DNA of 38,130 nt from CAZEJK01 sp964512045 (GTDB lineage: Bacteria; Acidobacteriota; Thermoanaerobaculia; Thermoanaerobaculales; Sulfomarinibacteraceae). Position 1 is the stretch's first letter, and the number at the start of each line of letters is the position of its first letter. The translations under genes were made by a program, and so were the position numbers. The notes below the pieces were generated by a model. It did no database searches. It was not told where the DNA came from and was given only the letters and a program-made list of their open reading frames with translations. The DNA is taken from positions 1 to 38,130 of the forward strand of contig CAZEJK010000026.1 in the NCBI GenBank assembly GCA_964512045.1, written 5' to 3'. Below are positions 7,126-15,256 of the stretch, in pieces.

Positions 7126-9066
7126 ATGTCTCGAATAATCGGAATTGACCTTGGAACGACAAACTCGGTAGTTGCCGTGATGGAAGGTGGCAAGCCCGTC
7201 GTGATTCCAAACCAGGAAGGCAGCCGCACGACGGCATCTGTGGTTGCGTTCACGAAGAGCGGCGAGCGGCTCGTCGGCCAAGTTGCCAAGCGGCAGGCGA
7301 TCACCAACCCGGAGAACACCGTGTTCTCCACCAAGCGTTTCATGGGCCGCTTCTTCGGTGAGGTCCAGGAGGAGATGCGTGGCGTACCGTACAACGTCGT
7401 CAAGGGCGAGAACGACACGGCGCGCATCGAGGCCGTCGGGAAGGTGTACTCCCCGCCGGAGATCTCCGCCATGATCTTGCAGAAGCTGAAGTCGGCGGCC
7501 GAGGATTACCTCGGAGAGAAGATAGCCGAGGCCGTGATCACGGTTCCGGCGTACTTCAACGACTCACAACGGCAGGCTACCAAGGACGCGGGCCAGATCG
7601 CCGGACTGAACGTTCGCCGCCTGGTGAACGAGCCGACTGCGGCTGCTCTGGCGTACGGCCTGGACAAGAAGTCGGACGAGACCATCGCGGTGTTCGACTT
7701 CGGTGGCGGCACCTTCGATATCTCGATTCTGGAGGTCGGAGAAGGTGTGGTGGAAGTGAAGTCGACCAACGGTGATACGCATCTTGGCGGTGACAACATC
7801 GACCAGATCCTGATCGACTGGCTGGTGGATGAGTTCCGCAAGGACCAGGGAGTGGACCTCTCGAAGGACAGAATGGCCCTGCAGCGCCTCAAGGAGGCGG
7901 CGGAGAAAGCGAAGATCGAGCTGTCGTCGACCATGGAGACGGAGGTGAACCTGCCGTTCATCACCGCTGACGCGTCGGGTCCCAAGCACCTGAACGTACG
8001 GCTGAGCCGTGCCAAGTTCGAGCAGATGATCGACAGCCTGGCGCGCAAAACCATCGAGCCCTGTCGGCTTGCGCTGAAGGATGCTGGTCTCGAGGCAAAG
8101 GACGTCGATGAGGTCGTGCTCGTCGGAGGATCGACGCGGATTCCGCTCGTTCAGAAGCTCGTCACCGACTTCTTCGGAAAGGAGCCGCACAAGGGCGTGA
8201 ACCCCGATGAGGTGGTGGCCATCGGCGCTGCCGTGCAGGCCGGTGTGCTGGCGGGAGACGTCAAGGACGTCGTTCTGCTCGATGTGACGCCGTTGTCGTT
8301 GGGTGTCGAGACGCTCGGTGGTGTCACCGATGTTGTCATCGAGAGAAACACGACCATTCCGGCGCGCAAGACCAAGACCTACTCGACCGCGGACGACAGC
8401 CAGACGCAGGTGGAGATTCACGTCTTGCAGGGCGAGCGGACCATGGCCAAGGACAACCGGTCGCTTGGGCGGTTCCATCTGATGGGGATCCCGCCCGCAC
8501 CGCGCGGGGTGCCTCAGATCGAGGTGACCTTCGACATCGATGCGAACGGCATCCTGCACGTTTCGGCGAAGGACCGTGCCACCGGAACCGAGCAGAAGAT
8601 CCAGATCACGAGCTCGTCGGGTCTCGCGGACGAAGAGATCGAGCGGATGGTCAGTGAGGCCAAGACCCACGCAGACGAGGACTCGACCAAGCGCGAGGAG
8701 ATCGACCTCCGCAACAAGCTGGACAGTCTGGTCTACTCGACGGAGAAGCTGATCTCCGACAACAAGGACAAGCTTCCGGAGTCCGAGCTCAGCTCAGTGA
8801 ACACCGTTCTCGAGGACTGCAAGCGTGCAGTTGAAGAGGGCGGTGTGGACCGGATGAAGTCAGCGTACGACGCCTTGACGCAGGCGAGTCACCAGCTGGC
8901 GGGCTCTCTCTACCAGCAGGGTGAGGGGCAGCAGCCCGGTGCGGGTGCTGCCGGGGGCGCTGCCGGTACCGCAGGGAGCGCCGCTGGCGGCGGATCGTCC
9001 TCGTCGGCGGACGAGGACGTGATCGATGCCGAGTACGTCGATGTGGATGCGGAGAAGAATGAGTGA
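7126..9066 (+). CDS. dnaK: Molecular chaperone DnaK (Hsp70)
   Basis: The 646-aa product is a full-length DnaK. The ATPase domain shows GIDLGTTNSVVAVMEGG at the N-terminus, NEPTAAALAYGLDKK, FDFGGGTFDISILEVGEG and VVLVGGSTRIPLVQKLV. The substrate-binding domain has DVTPLSLGVETLGG and the linker VVLLDVTPLSLG. The tail is rich in Gly/Ala/Ser and ends with DEDVIDAEYVDVD, the usual acidic end. DnaK folds nascent and damaged proteins in the cytoplasm in ATP-driven cycles with DnaJ and GrpE; neither partner gene is in this window. ATG 7126 has a good ribosome-binding site. The promoter carries a candidate HspR operator. In HspR systems DnaK itself acts as co-repressor, which would close a feedback loop here. 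Confidence 0.98.
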   Translation: MSRIIGIDLGTTNSVVAVMEGGKPVVIPNQEGSRTTASVVAFTKSGERLVGQVAKRQAITNPENTVFSTKRFMGRFFGEVQEEMRGVPYNVVKGENDTARIEAVGKVYSPPEISAMILQKLKSAAEDYLGEKIAEAVITVPAYFNDSQRQATKDAGQIAGLNVRRLVNEPTAAALAYGLDKKSDETIAVFDFGGGTFDISILEVGEGVVEVKSTNGDTHLGGDNIDQILIDWLVDEFRKDQGVDLSKDRMALQRLKEAAEKAKIELSSTMETEVNLPFITADASGPKHLNVRLSRAKFEQMIDSLARKTIEPCRLALKDAGLEAKDVDEVVLVGGSTRIPLVQKLVTDFFGKEPHKGVNPDEVVAIGAAVQAGVLAGDVKDVVLLDVTPLSLGVETLGGVTDVVIERNTTIPARKTKTYSTADDSQTQVEIHVLQGERTMAKDNRSLGRFHLMGIPPAPRGVPQIEVTFDIDANGILHVSAKDRATGTEQKIQITSSSGLADEEIERMVSEAKTHADEDSTKREEIDLRNKLDSLVYSTEKLISDNKDKLPESELSSVNTVLEDCKRAVEEGGVDRMKSAYDALTQASHQLAGSLYQQGEGQQPGAGAAGGAAGTAGSAAGGGSSSSADEDVIDAEYVDVDAEKNE

Positions 9067-9129
9067 TCTGAGTCGATAGGATGCGGGTCGCCGGTGGAGC
9101 CGACGGCCCGCTTTCCATCACGGGCTGAG

Positions 9130-9155
9130 GACAGGGGTACGTGAGTGCCCCTGTC
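9130..9155 (+). terminator. Hairpin between dnaK and hsp20
   Basis: GACAGGGG (9130-9137), a 10-nt loop, then CCCCTGTC (9148-9155): an exact 8-bp stem. Outer GGCTG/CAGCC pairs can extend it with a bulge. No T-run follows, so it is not a canonical intrinsic terminator. It may lower read-through or stabilise the dnaK 3' end. Activity is inferred. Confidence 0.4.
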
Positions 9156-9236
9156 AGCCGGTATGGAGACGACCGGCGGGCCGTAGGTTTCGTGGTAGAG
9201 TACGGTATCAGCTCGAAGATTCCGGGAGGATGCCGC

Positions 9237-9686
9237 GTGGCGCGTGTGTGGCCAGTGATGAAGGAGATCTTGGAGGTGCGTCGCCGGCTGAATGACGCGT
9301 TGGACGCGCTCCAGGCCCAGGGCACCGTTGCAGTCGGCGAGCCCGATGCGGCCCCGATCGCCCCGCCCGCGGACGTCTACGAGACGGAGCACGAGCTGGT
9401 CATCGTCATCGAGCTTCCAGGGGTGCGCGGAGAGGACATCGAGCTGCAGCTGCACGGAGATCGGCTGCGCGTCTCGGGGCGAGGTGCTCGTGCAGGGGAC
9501 TCTGCTGATTATGTCCAGATCGAGCGTCTGCGCGGTGCGTTCTTCAGAGACTTCCTCGTGCCGAGTCATCGGATCGAAGGCTCTCCGAGCGCGGTCTTGG
9601 AAGCTGGTGTGCTGACCGTACACCTCACGAAAGCACCTCCGCCTCGTCCCCACAAGGTGCCAGTCACACAGCAGGAGGGGATATGA
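9237..9686 (+). CDS. Hsp20/alpha-crystallin family small heat-shock protein
   Basis: The 149-aa product has a short N-terminal helix region (MKEILEVRRRLNDALDAL) and an alpha-crystallin domain from about residue 45: PPADVYETEHELVIVIELPG, VRGEDIELQLHGDRLRVSGR, then FFRDFLVPSHRIEGSPSAVL and the signature AVLEAGVLTVHLTKA near the C-terminus. Such proteins hold unfolding clients in the cytoplasm until DnaK can refold them. GTG 9237 is chosen for its GGGAGGA ribosome-binding site (9224-9230); ATG 9258 is a possible alternative. Its stop overlaps hspR as ATGA. The 170 bp before it hold a hairpin and no convincing promoter, so it may share the dnaK transcript. Confidence 0.9.
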   Translation: MARVWPVMKEILEVRRRLNDALDALQAQGTVAVGEPDAAPIAPPADVYETEHELVIVIELPGVRGEDIELQLHGDRLRVSGRGARAGDSADYVQIERLRGAFFRDFLVPSHRIEGSPSAVLEAGVLTVHLTKAPPPRPHKVPVTQQEGI

Positions 9687-10057
9687 GGGCGAAGCCCCGA
9701 TATCGCATGATTTCATGGGTGGCCGAGAAGTACGATGTCCATCCTCAGACCCTGCGGCTATGGGAACGAGAGGGCCTGCTGAGGCCGGCGCGTTCCAAGG
9801 GGAACACCCGGCTGTACGACGAGGAGACGTGTCGAAGGCTCGAGACTATCTTGGCGTTGACACGGGATCTCGGGGTGAACCTGGCAGGTGTGGAGATCAT
9901 TCTGAACTTGCGGGAGCAGGTCGAACGGCTCCAGCAAGAGGTGGATGTCTTGACCCGAGTGCTTCGTCAGAAGCTCGACGAGCAGAGTGCGGTGCCTCGC
10001 TACCATGCGATTGTCAAGGTCGGGACCACCGAGATTCTTCCGGTAGACAACGAATGA
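9683..10057 (+). CDS. hspR: MerR-family heat-shock repressor HspR
   Basis: The 124-aa product has the MerR winged helix-turn-helix at residues about 8-75: HPQTLRLWEREGLLRPARS and NTRLYDEE. The phrase DLGVNLAGVEIILNLREQVE is the diagnostic HspR sequence, followed by a leucine-rich dimerisation coiled coil (about 75-105). HspR represses dnaK and related operons at HAIR operators, with DnaK as co-repressor, and releases DNA when DnaK is titrated by unfolded proteins. It overlaps hsp20 by ATGA and the sigma gene by ATGA, so all three are translationally coupled. A HAIR-like site lies at the dnaK promoter. Confidence 0.9.
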   Translation: MRAKPRYRMISWVAEKYDVHPQTLRLWEREGLLRPARSKGNTRLYDEETCRRLETILALTRDLGVNLAGVEIILNLREQVERLQQEVDVLTRVLRQKLDEQSAVPRYHAIVKVGTTEILPVDNE

Positions 10058-10920
10058 GCTCCAACCGCGGCTCCTTGCGCGAAAGCGAGACAACGCTCCG
10101 CAGGTACCTCAAGGAGATCGCGAAGTTTCCGCAGCTGACACACGACGAAGAGCTGGAGCTGGCCAAGCGCGTTCAGGAGGACGGCGACCAGGCTGCGTTG
10201 CAGAAGCTGGTTGAGTCGAACTTGCGTTTCGTGGTCAACGTGGCCAAGACGTACCGCAACACGAACGTTTCGTTTCTCGATCTCATCCACGAAGGCAACC
10301 TGGGTCTGATCCAGGCGGCGAAGAAGTACGATCCCTTCAAGGAAGGTCACGACGTCAAGTTCATCACCTACGCCGTGTGGTGGGTACGGCAGTCGATACT
10401 TCACGCTTTGGCAGAAGGTTCCAGGACGTTTCGCCTTCCGCAAAAACAAGCGAACACCTTGTACAGGATGGAGCAAGTGAGGGCTCGCCTGGTGGATGAG
10501 CTTGGCAGGGCGCCTACCGATCAGGAGCTGGCGTCGGCGATGGACGCGACGGTCGACGATGTTCGCCTGCTGACGCGCGCGTCGCAGCGCTCGCTGTCGC
10601 TCAACGATCCAGTTGACGAGGAGGGCGAGTCGGAGCTCGGCGATCTGCTCGAGCAAACCGTGCTTCCTGACACTGACGAGCGTTTGATCCGGGAGTCGTT
10701 CGTGAAGGTGCTCGGGGAGGCGCTGTCGGGCCTGTCCGAGCGCGAGCGTCAGGTGCTCGAGCTGCGCTACGGTCTGCAGGACGATCGCCAACGGACCCTG
10801 CGCGAGATCGGCGAGATCATGGGGCTGTCGCGCGAGCGGGTGCGGCAGATCGAGTCGCGGGCCCTCAAGCAGATCCGCCGCGGCAAGAAGTCGAAAGCGC
10901 TTTCCAGCTACCTCAATTAG
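10054..10920 (+). CDS. Sigma-70 family RNA polymerase sigma factor (RpoD/SigA-like, no region 1.1)
   Basis: The 288-aa product has region 1.2 (LRRYLKEIAKFPQLTHDEEL), region 2 (NLRFVVNVAKTYRN, FLDLIHEGNLGLIQAAKKYD, FITYAVWWVRQSILHALAEG), region 3 (ELGRAPTDQELASAMDATVD) and region 4 with its helix-turn-helix (TLREIGEIMGLSRERVRQIE). It lacks region 1.1, as in group 2 and short primary sigma factors. The RpoH-specific region C motif (QRKLFFNLR type) is not seen. ATG 10054 overlaps the hspR stop as ATGA. Being the last gene of an hspR operon, it is probably induced by heat and redirects polymerase; that is inference, and a housekeeping role cannot be excluded. The stop TAG is followed at once by repeat copy B. 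Confidence 0.9.
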   Translation: MSSNRGSLRESETTLRRYLKEIAKFPQLTHDEELELAKRVQEDGDQAALQKLVESNLRFVVNVAKTYRNTNVSFLDLIHEGNLGLIQAAKKYDPFKEGHDVKFITYAVWWVRQSILHALAEGSRTFRLPQKQANTLYRMEQVRARLVDELGRAPTDQELASAMDATVDDVRLLTRASQRSLSLNDPVDEEGESELGDLLEQTVLPDTDERLIRESFVKVLGEALSGLSERERQVLELRYGLQDDRQRTLREIGEIMGLSRERVRQIESRALKQIRRGKKSKALSSYLN

Positions 10921-11187
10921 CGGCTCGCGGAGCTGCATCTTCGAAGACTCGAAGCAAAGCTCCTGAGTTGAGTTCTAAGTGCTTAGTTTTCAATTCTTAA
11001 TGCCGCCCTCCCGCCCGGGCGCCTGCTGCGTGCGCTTCGGGCATCGAAGGGTGCGGGGAGCGCTTGCAGCATGGGCAGATGGGTGGGCGGGGGAGCCAAT
11101 ACCTAACGTCGCATACCGTACTGCTGCGCCGCCGTGGGACCGGCGCCACCGGAGCAGTGCTTTGGTTGCGGCCCGCGGCCGCGTTGG
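10921..11187 (+). repeat. Interspersed repeat, complete copy B
   Basis: About 267 bp aligned over its length with copy C (31271-31538). It starts directly after the sigma gene TAG. Shared blocks in order are CTTCGAA...TCGAAGCAAAG (10939-10959), TTGAGTTCTAAGT (10968-10980), ATTCTTAATGCC (10993-11004), GATGGGTGGGCGGGGGAGC (11079-11097), GGGACCGG (11136-11143) and the palindromic GGTTGCGGCCCGCGGCCGCG (11164-11183) with a NotI site. The region lies between convergent genes (sigma factor and RNase III) and has no coding potential. Confidence 0.85.
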
Positions 11188-11333
11188 TTTTCGATCCTCA
11201 GGTCCCAATGCGATCCGCACGTCCCAGTCGAGGTGCTGTATGGTGTGCGCTTTGGAGCACACGTCCCCACCCGATACCCTTCGCAGCTCCATTGAATGTA
11301 ATTTAGAATTAAGCACTTAAAATCAAGAACTCA
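10969..11333. repeat. Imperfect inverted repeats bounding copy B region
   Basis: Left arm at 10969-10985 reads TGAGTTCT-AAGTGCTTA. The right arm (11304-11333), read on the minus strand, is TGAGTTCT, 7 extra bases, AAGTGCTTA. The arms share 17 positions and enclose about 365 bp. The right arm ends 3 bp before the RNase III stop codon. The span between 11188 and 11303 holds a small hairpin (GTGTGC...GCACAC, 11240-11259 region) and nothing else I can support. Copy C lacks the right arm. Confidence 0.6.
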
Positions 11334-11336
11334 GAG

Positions 11337-12053
11337 TCAGAGCTCTCCGAGGCGAGCGAGGGCGCGACGCGCCGCCTCCTTCTGCGCGGCGCGCTTGGAG
11401 ACGCCTTCGCCGCGGGCCAGCACCTCGCCGTTCCAGACCACTTCGAACGCCCACCTCAGCTGGTGGTCCGGTCCTGTCTGTGCGACCTCGCGGTAGACCG
11501 GTAGGGGCAGCCCCTGACCCTGAGCGACCTCCTGCAGGGCACTCTTCGGATCGGCGTGGCGAAGTGCTCTTTCGTCGAGCTCTTCGACGACGCCACCGAG
11601 CTGCCGCTCCACGAAGGCGCTCGCTGCAGGCCACCCGCCATCCCGTTCAATGGCGCCGAGAAGTGCTTCGAACAGGTCTTCGAGCAGGCGCTGACGTTGT
11701 CGTCCGCCTGTCAGCTCCTCGCTCCACCCGACCTCGACATACCGGTCGAGCTCAATCTCACGAGCACGTTCGGCGAGGCTTGCCGATCTCGTCAGCTGGG
11801 CCCGCATTCGGGTCAGGGTGCCTTCGTCGGCGTTGGGGAACCTCGCCATCAGGATGCGTGCGACCGCGTAGCTCAGGACCGCATCGCCGAGGAGCTCGAG
11901 CCGCTCGTAGCTCCGACGCTCGGTCTCGTTAGCGGCTGCGGAACCGTGACGGAGCGCCTGATGGAGATGGTCGATGGTGTCGAACTGATAGCCGATGGTC
12001 GACTGGAGGGTCTCGAGCATGACGTGTCGCGGGTCAGAGGTCTCTGGGGTCAC
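11337..12053 (-). CDS. rnc: Ribonuclease III
   Basis: The 238-aa product has the RNase III catalytic domain with the signature ERLELLGDAVL (about residues 50-60) and the second acidic helix EDLFEALLGAI. A C-terminal double-stranded RNA-binding domain follows: DPKSALQEVAQGQGLPLPVY and GEGVSKRAAQKEAARRAL. It cuts double-stranded RNA in rRNA and mRNA processing in the cytoplasm. GTG 12053 is chosen because it overlaps the upstream stop as GTGA and has AAGGAG 7 nt before it; ATG 12020 is the alternative and would leave a shorter N-terminus. The stop lies 3 bp from the inverted-repeat arm next to repeat B, so its transcript ends inside or next to that repeat. Confidence 0.95.
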   Translation of the reverse strand: MTPETSDPRHVMLETLQSTIGYQFDTIDHLHQALRHGSAAANETERRSYERLELLGDAVLSYAVARILMARFPNADEGTLTRMRAQLTRSASLAERAREIELDRYVEVGWSEELTGGRQRQRLLEDLFEALLGAIERDGGWPAASAFVERQLGGVVEELDERALRHADPKSALQEVAQGQGLPLPVYREVAQTGPDHQLRWAFEVVWNGEVLARGEGVSKRAAQKEAARRALARLGEL

Positions 12054-12514
12054 GGGCTCGCTCCTTCGTGCCTGCTGGCTGCAATGGTACGCCACCTGGC
12101 AAGCTGGGCTCGGATGCGTTGGACGTGAGTTCCCTCCCAGTAGAGTCGTGCACATCCACGGCACTGGAGCGCTGGACGACCCTCCGGTGCCACGCTGGAG
12201 GCAGGGGCAGGCTCGAGGGCGCCGTTACAGACGCTACATCGAGCAGAGTACGGATCGAACTCGAGGTGCAGAGGCAGCCGCGCGACCAGCTCCTGGATCT
12301 GCTCGGCGAGGACTGTTGAGTGGAGAACGATCGCGTTGTGCGAACGCTCACCGAGAGCCCGATCGCGCGTCAGCAGCACACGTCCCTGGTGATCGGCCTG
12401 AACGAGCAGATCATCATCGCTGATGTCGGCCTGGTAGCTCGTGTCGTGGCCAAGGAGGCGGAGCCAGGAAGCCAACGAGCCGAGCATGGCATCACACGCA
12501 ATCCGTCGTCGCAC
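12050..12514 (-). CDS. Mut7-C RNase domain-containing protein
   Basis: The 154-aa product begins RRRIACDAMLGSLASWLRLL, the usual start of the Mut7-C (DUF82) domain, a PIN-like fold. Acidic residues include D8, DISDDDL and LLTRDRALGE. A C-terminal zinc-ribbon follows with CSVC and CRGC pairs and the closing YWEGTHVQRIRAQL. The family is predicted to be a metal-dependent RNase. GTG 12514 is preferred because the domain begins there and a promoter-like TTGGTC-18-TACGAT lies upstream. The frame is also open to a TTG at 12583. Its stop overlaps the rnc start, so two RNases are translationally coupled. Confidence 0.85.
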   Translation of the reverse strand: MRRRIACDAMLGSLASWLRLLGHDTSYQADISDDDLLVQADHQGRVLLTRDRALGERSHNAIVLHSTVLAEQIQELVARLPLHLEFDPYSARCSVCNGALEPAPASSVAPEGRPALQCRGCARLYWEGTHVQRIRAQLARWRTIAASRHEGASP

Positions 12515-12615
12515 TGCATGGATATCGTAACGCGCCTGGGAGCGTGAGACCAACGCCGGAAGAGCCCCGGGCTCCCGTTGCAACTCGCGCTTGACCAGGG
12601 GACGAACAGATTCCC

Positions 12616-12644
12616 TTGACCGGTGTCAATAGCTCTGACAGTAT
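12616..12644 (+). promoter_or_regulatory. Candidate leaderless promoter for gene at 12651
   Basis: TTGACC (12616-12621), exactly 17 bp, then CAGTAT (12639-12644), with 6 nt to GTG 12651. The -35 matches five of six; the -10 is weak. No Shine-Dalgarno sequence is present. The spacing matches the other suspected leaderless genes here. Confidence 0.4.
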
Positions 12645-12650
12645 GCTGAC

Positions 12651-13319
12651 GTGACCTGGTCGGACAACGGTTTCCTGCTCGGCGACGAGGACTTCTTCTC
12701 GGTCTTCCTGCCGTATGAGCTTCGTCTCACCCAACGCCGTGCGATGGTGTGGTCGGCACAGGGTGAAGAGGTTTCGAACCAGTGTCTCGGGCTGTACGTG
12801 TTCGGCCTCGCTCCGTGCGAGGGATGCAGGATTCCGGCCCCGGACTGTGGCGGTGACGAGCTCGAGGAGCATGCGGCCTCGCTTGTTCGCGCAAGCACCC
12901 GTGAGTCCGATGTGCCGGGCCGGATCGGACCGTTGGAGTACCTTGTGGTGGCGCGGGACCTGTCCGCGGTGCAGTCGTACGTGCCGGCACAGCGTTTCCT
13001 CACGGCAGCCGTCCGCTCAGACATGATCCGTGGGGCAAACCTGGTTCCCCGTGTGGACTATCTGGTCTACCCTCTGTCGCTGAAACCGAACTACCCACCT
13101 TCCGATTGGCGTTCGTTGCTCGAGCTGACGAGAACGGTGGGGCGGATCGGCCGACCTCGCGGGATGGCTGCAGGCTGTGGTCTGATGCGCGGCCCGGCAG
13201 CGGACGAGGCGGAGATCCCGGAGACGGATCTGATCATGATCGCGTTGCAGGATCCCAAGCCGCTCCTGCAGAACGGTCTGCTCAAGGTCTCCAGAATCCA
13301 TATGATGCCGGGCGGTTAG
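12651..13319 (+). CDS. Hypothetical protein
   Basis: The 222-aa product starts at GTG 12651, 6 nt after a -10-like box. It has no signal peptide or membrane segment. Visible features are a cysteine group in the first third (C45, C56, C59, C66, with the pair CEGC), a strand-rich middle (PLEYLVVARDL, VDYLVYPLSLKPNY) and a C-terminal LIMIALQDPKPLLQNGLLKV. The cysteines may bind a metal, but spacing alone does not prove it. I do not recognise a family. It is divergent from the Mut7-C gene and precedes uvrC by 89 bp; uvrC seems to have its own start signal, so co-transcription is uncertain. Confidence 0.7.
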   Translation: MTWSDNGFLLGDEDFFSVFLPYELRLTQRRAMVWSAQGEEVSNQCLGLYVFGLAPCEGCRIPAPDCGGDELEEHAASLVRASTRESDVPGRIGPLEYLVVARDLSAVQSYVPAQRFLTAAVRSDMIRGANLVPRVDYLVYPLSLKPNYPPSDWRSLLELTRTVGRIGRPRGMAAGCGLMRGPAADEAEIPETDLIMIALQDPKPLLQNGLLKVSRIHMMPGG

Positions 13320-13395
13320 GGCTCGCGCAGAGATGACTTCGGCGTACTCGCGCTCAACTGTGCCACAGATTTGGTTCGCCCGAACGTCGTTCTGC

Positions 13396-13401
13396 TACCG
13401 T
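13396..13401 (+). promoter_or_regulatory. Candidate -10 box, leaderless uvrC
   Basis: TACCGT lies 7 nt before ATG 13409 and no Shine-Dalgarno sequence is visible. A TTGGTT sits 19 bp further upstream, longer than ideal. Confidence 0.4.
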
Positions 13402-13408
13402 ATCTCAG

Positions 13409-15256
13409 ATGGTCGAGGAACGGGAGCATCCGTTGCTGGAGCGGGCGCGAGAGGCCCCGGAGCAGCCGGGTGTGTACCGATTTCTCGATGCCCGTGGCAC
13501 GGTGCTATACGTCGGCAAGGCACGGGACCTGCGCCGTCGTGTACTGAGCTACTTCACCCGCGGGACCCTGGCGCAGCGTACCGAAGCGATGCTCGAGCGG
13601 GCCCGGGATCTCGACCTGACTGTAACCGCCTCCGAGGTGGAGGCGTTCATCCTCGAGAACACGCTGATCAAGCGTCACAGACCCCGATTCAACGTCACAC
13701 TCCGCGATGACAAGACGTACCCATACCTGAAGATCACCACCGGTGAGACCTGGCCCAGGGTGGAGTACACCCGCAGGGTGCGCGACGACGGACACAGCTA
13801 CTTCGGGCCGTTCATGGGTCAGCACATGGCGCGGCGGCTGATGGATCTGGCACGGACCCACTTCCAGGTCCGGACCTGCCGGATCGAGATCGACGGGAGG
13901 TTACCGCGACCGTGCCTCTACTACCACATGCACGCCTGCCTCGGTCCCTGCGTGGACGGGCTCACGACGCCGGAGGCGTACGCCGAGGCGGTGGAGGAGC
14001 TCCGGCTGTTCCTGTCGGGAGAGTACAGGCTGCTGGTGCCTCGTCTCGAGGCGAGCATGTGGCATGCCGCCGGTCAGAACGCTTACGAGCGCGCGGCAAA
14101 GTATCGAGATCTCATTGAGGCGGTTCGGCGGCTCGGTGAGCAGCAGGATGTCGAGATTCCTGGCAAGGGCGATACGGACGTCGTGGCGGTCTACGCTGAT
14201 GGTGAGCATGCCACGGTATGCGTGTTGCCGTACCGGAGCGGGAAGCTTGTGGATAAGCGAGAGTTCCACTTCGAGGGGATAGGCGACGTCAGTATCCCGG
14301 AGGTGGTCTCGACGTTCGCAGCGCAGTACTACGCCACCAACCCGAGCGTGCCGCCAGAGCTGGAGGTGTCGGTCCGGATGCCGGAGGAGGAGCGTGAGCT
14401 CCTCGAGGCGTATCTGACCCATCGCCGCGGTCGGGTGGCCAAGGTTCTCTGGCCGCAGCGCGGTCCGCGGACGCGTCGGATGCGGCTGGCCCGCGAGAAC
14501 GCGCGGACGGCGTTCGAGCTCAGGTTCCGCGCCCCTCGGACGCAGGCGCGACACCTGGAGCGCCGTCTTGGCGAGCTCTTGGAGCTGGACCGACCGGCAC
14601 ACCGGATCGAGGCGTTCGACATCTCGCACGCTGCTGGTAGTCACACCCTGGCGTCGTGCGTCGTCTGGGTCGGCGGGCGGATGGCGCGCAAGGAGTACCG
14701 CTCGTTCAATATCAAAGGCGTCGACGGTGTCGATGACTTCGCGTCCATCGCCGAGGCGGTGGAGCGGCGCTACCGACGACGTAAGGCCGAAGGTGCCGAG
14801 CTTCCGGATGTCGTACTGATCGACGGAGGGCCTGGTCAGCTGAACGCGGCGCGAGCGGCGATGGACGCAGTTGGTGTTGGGGCGGATGTGGGGCTCGCGT
14901 CGATCGCGAAGCGCGAGGAGCTGGTCTACCTGCCCGGACGCGACGAGCCGCTGCGGCTGGACGATAGCGATCCGGCGTTGCTGGCGCTGCGACAGATCCG
15001 AGACGAGGCGCACCGGTTTGCAGTGACCAGGATGCGTCGCCGTCAGCGGTCGAGCACGCTGCACAGCCAGCTCCTGAACCTGCCGGGAGTCGGCCCGGCG
15101 CGCTCGCGCGATCTGATCCGGCGGTTCGGCTCGGTCGCCGGGGTGCAGCGGGCGAGCCTCGAGGAGCTGCAGGGTGCCCTGGGGTCGCGTCTGGGGTTGC
15201 ACGTGTACCAGCATCTGCACGCCGGCGAGAGGGCAGAAGGGAGTGACCGACGATGA
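13409..15256 (+). CDS. uvrC: Excinuclease ABC subunit C (UvrC)
   Basis: The 615-aa product is a complete UvrC, which makes both incisions around DNA lesions bound by UvrB in nucleotide excision repair. The GIY-YIG nuclease domain is at about residues 18-95 (PGVYRF, LYVGKARDLRRR). Four cysteines, C157, C169, C177 and C181, have the spacing of the iron-sulfur cluster described for E. coli UvrC. The RNase H-like domain carries EAFDISHAAGSHTLASCVVW and DVVLIDGGPGQLNAA. Tandem helix-hairpin-helix motifs end the protein (LLNLPGVGPARSRDLIRRFG). ATG 13409 lacks a ribosome-binding site and may be leaderless. Its stop overlaps the SDR start as ATGA. Confidence 0.97.
   Translation: MVEEREHPLLERAREAPEQPGVYRFLDARGTVLYVGKARDLRRRVLSYFTRGTLAQRTEAMLERARDLDLTVTASEVEAFILENTLIKRHRPRFNVTLRDDKTYPYLKITTGETWPRVEYTRRVRDDGHSYFGPFMGQHMARRLMDLARTHFQVRTCRIEIDGRLPRPCLYYHMHACLGPCVDGLTTPEAYAEAVEELRLFLSGEYRLLVPRLEASMWHAAGQNAYERAAKYRDLIEAVRRLGEQQDVEIPGKGDTDVVAVYADGEHATVCVLPYRSGKLVDKREFHFEGIGDVSIPEVVSTFAAQYYATNPSVPPELEVSVRMPEEERELLEAYLTHRRGRVAKVLWPQRGPRTRRMRLARENARTAFELRFRAPRTQARHLERRLGELLELDRPAHRIEAFDISHAAGSHTLASCVVWVGGRMARKEYRSFNIKGVDGVDDFASIAEAVERRYRRRKAEGAELPDVVLIDGGPGQLNAARAAMDAVGVGADVGLASIAKREELVYLPGRDEPLRLDDSDPALLALRQIRDEAHRFAVTRMRRRQRSSTLHSQLLNLPGVGPARSRDLIRRFGSVAGVQRASLEELQGALGSRLGLHVYQHLHAGERAEGSDRR

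Noticed and set aside
10921..11340. CRISPR array or tRNA in the repeat-rich intergenic region
   Set aside because: There are no regularly spaced direct repeats with unique spacers, and no cloverleaf. The structure is a single dispersed element with inverted arms.
13901..15220. A 439-codon minus-strand open frame opposite uvrC, and similar long frames opposite dnaK, menB and lipA
   Set aside because: They are antisense shadows typical of GC-rich genes, with Arg/His/Leu-rich composition, no recognisable domain and no start signals, while the plus-strand genes are certain.
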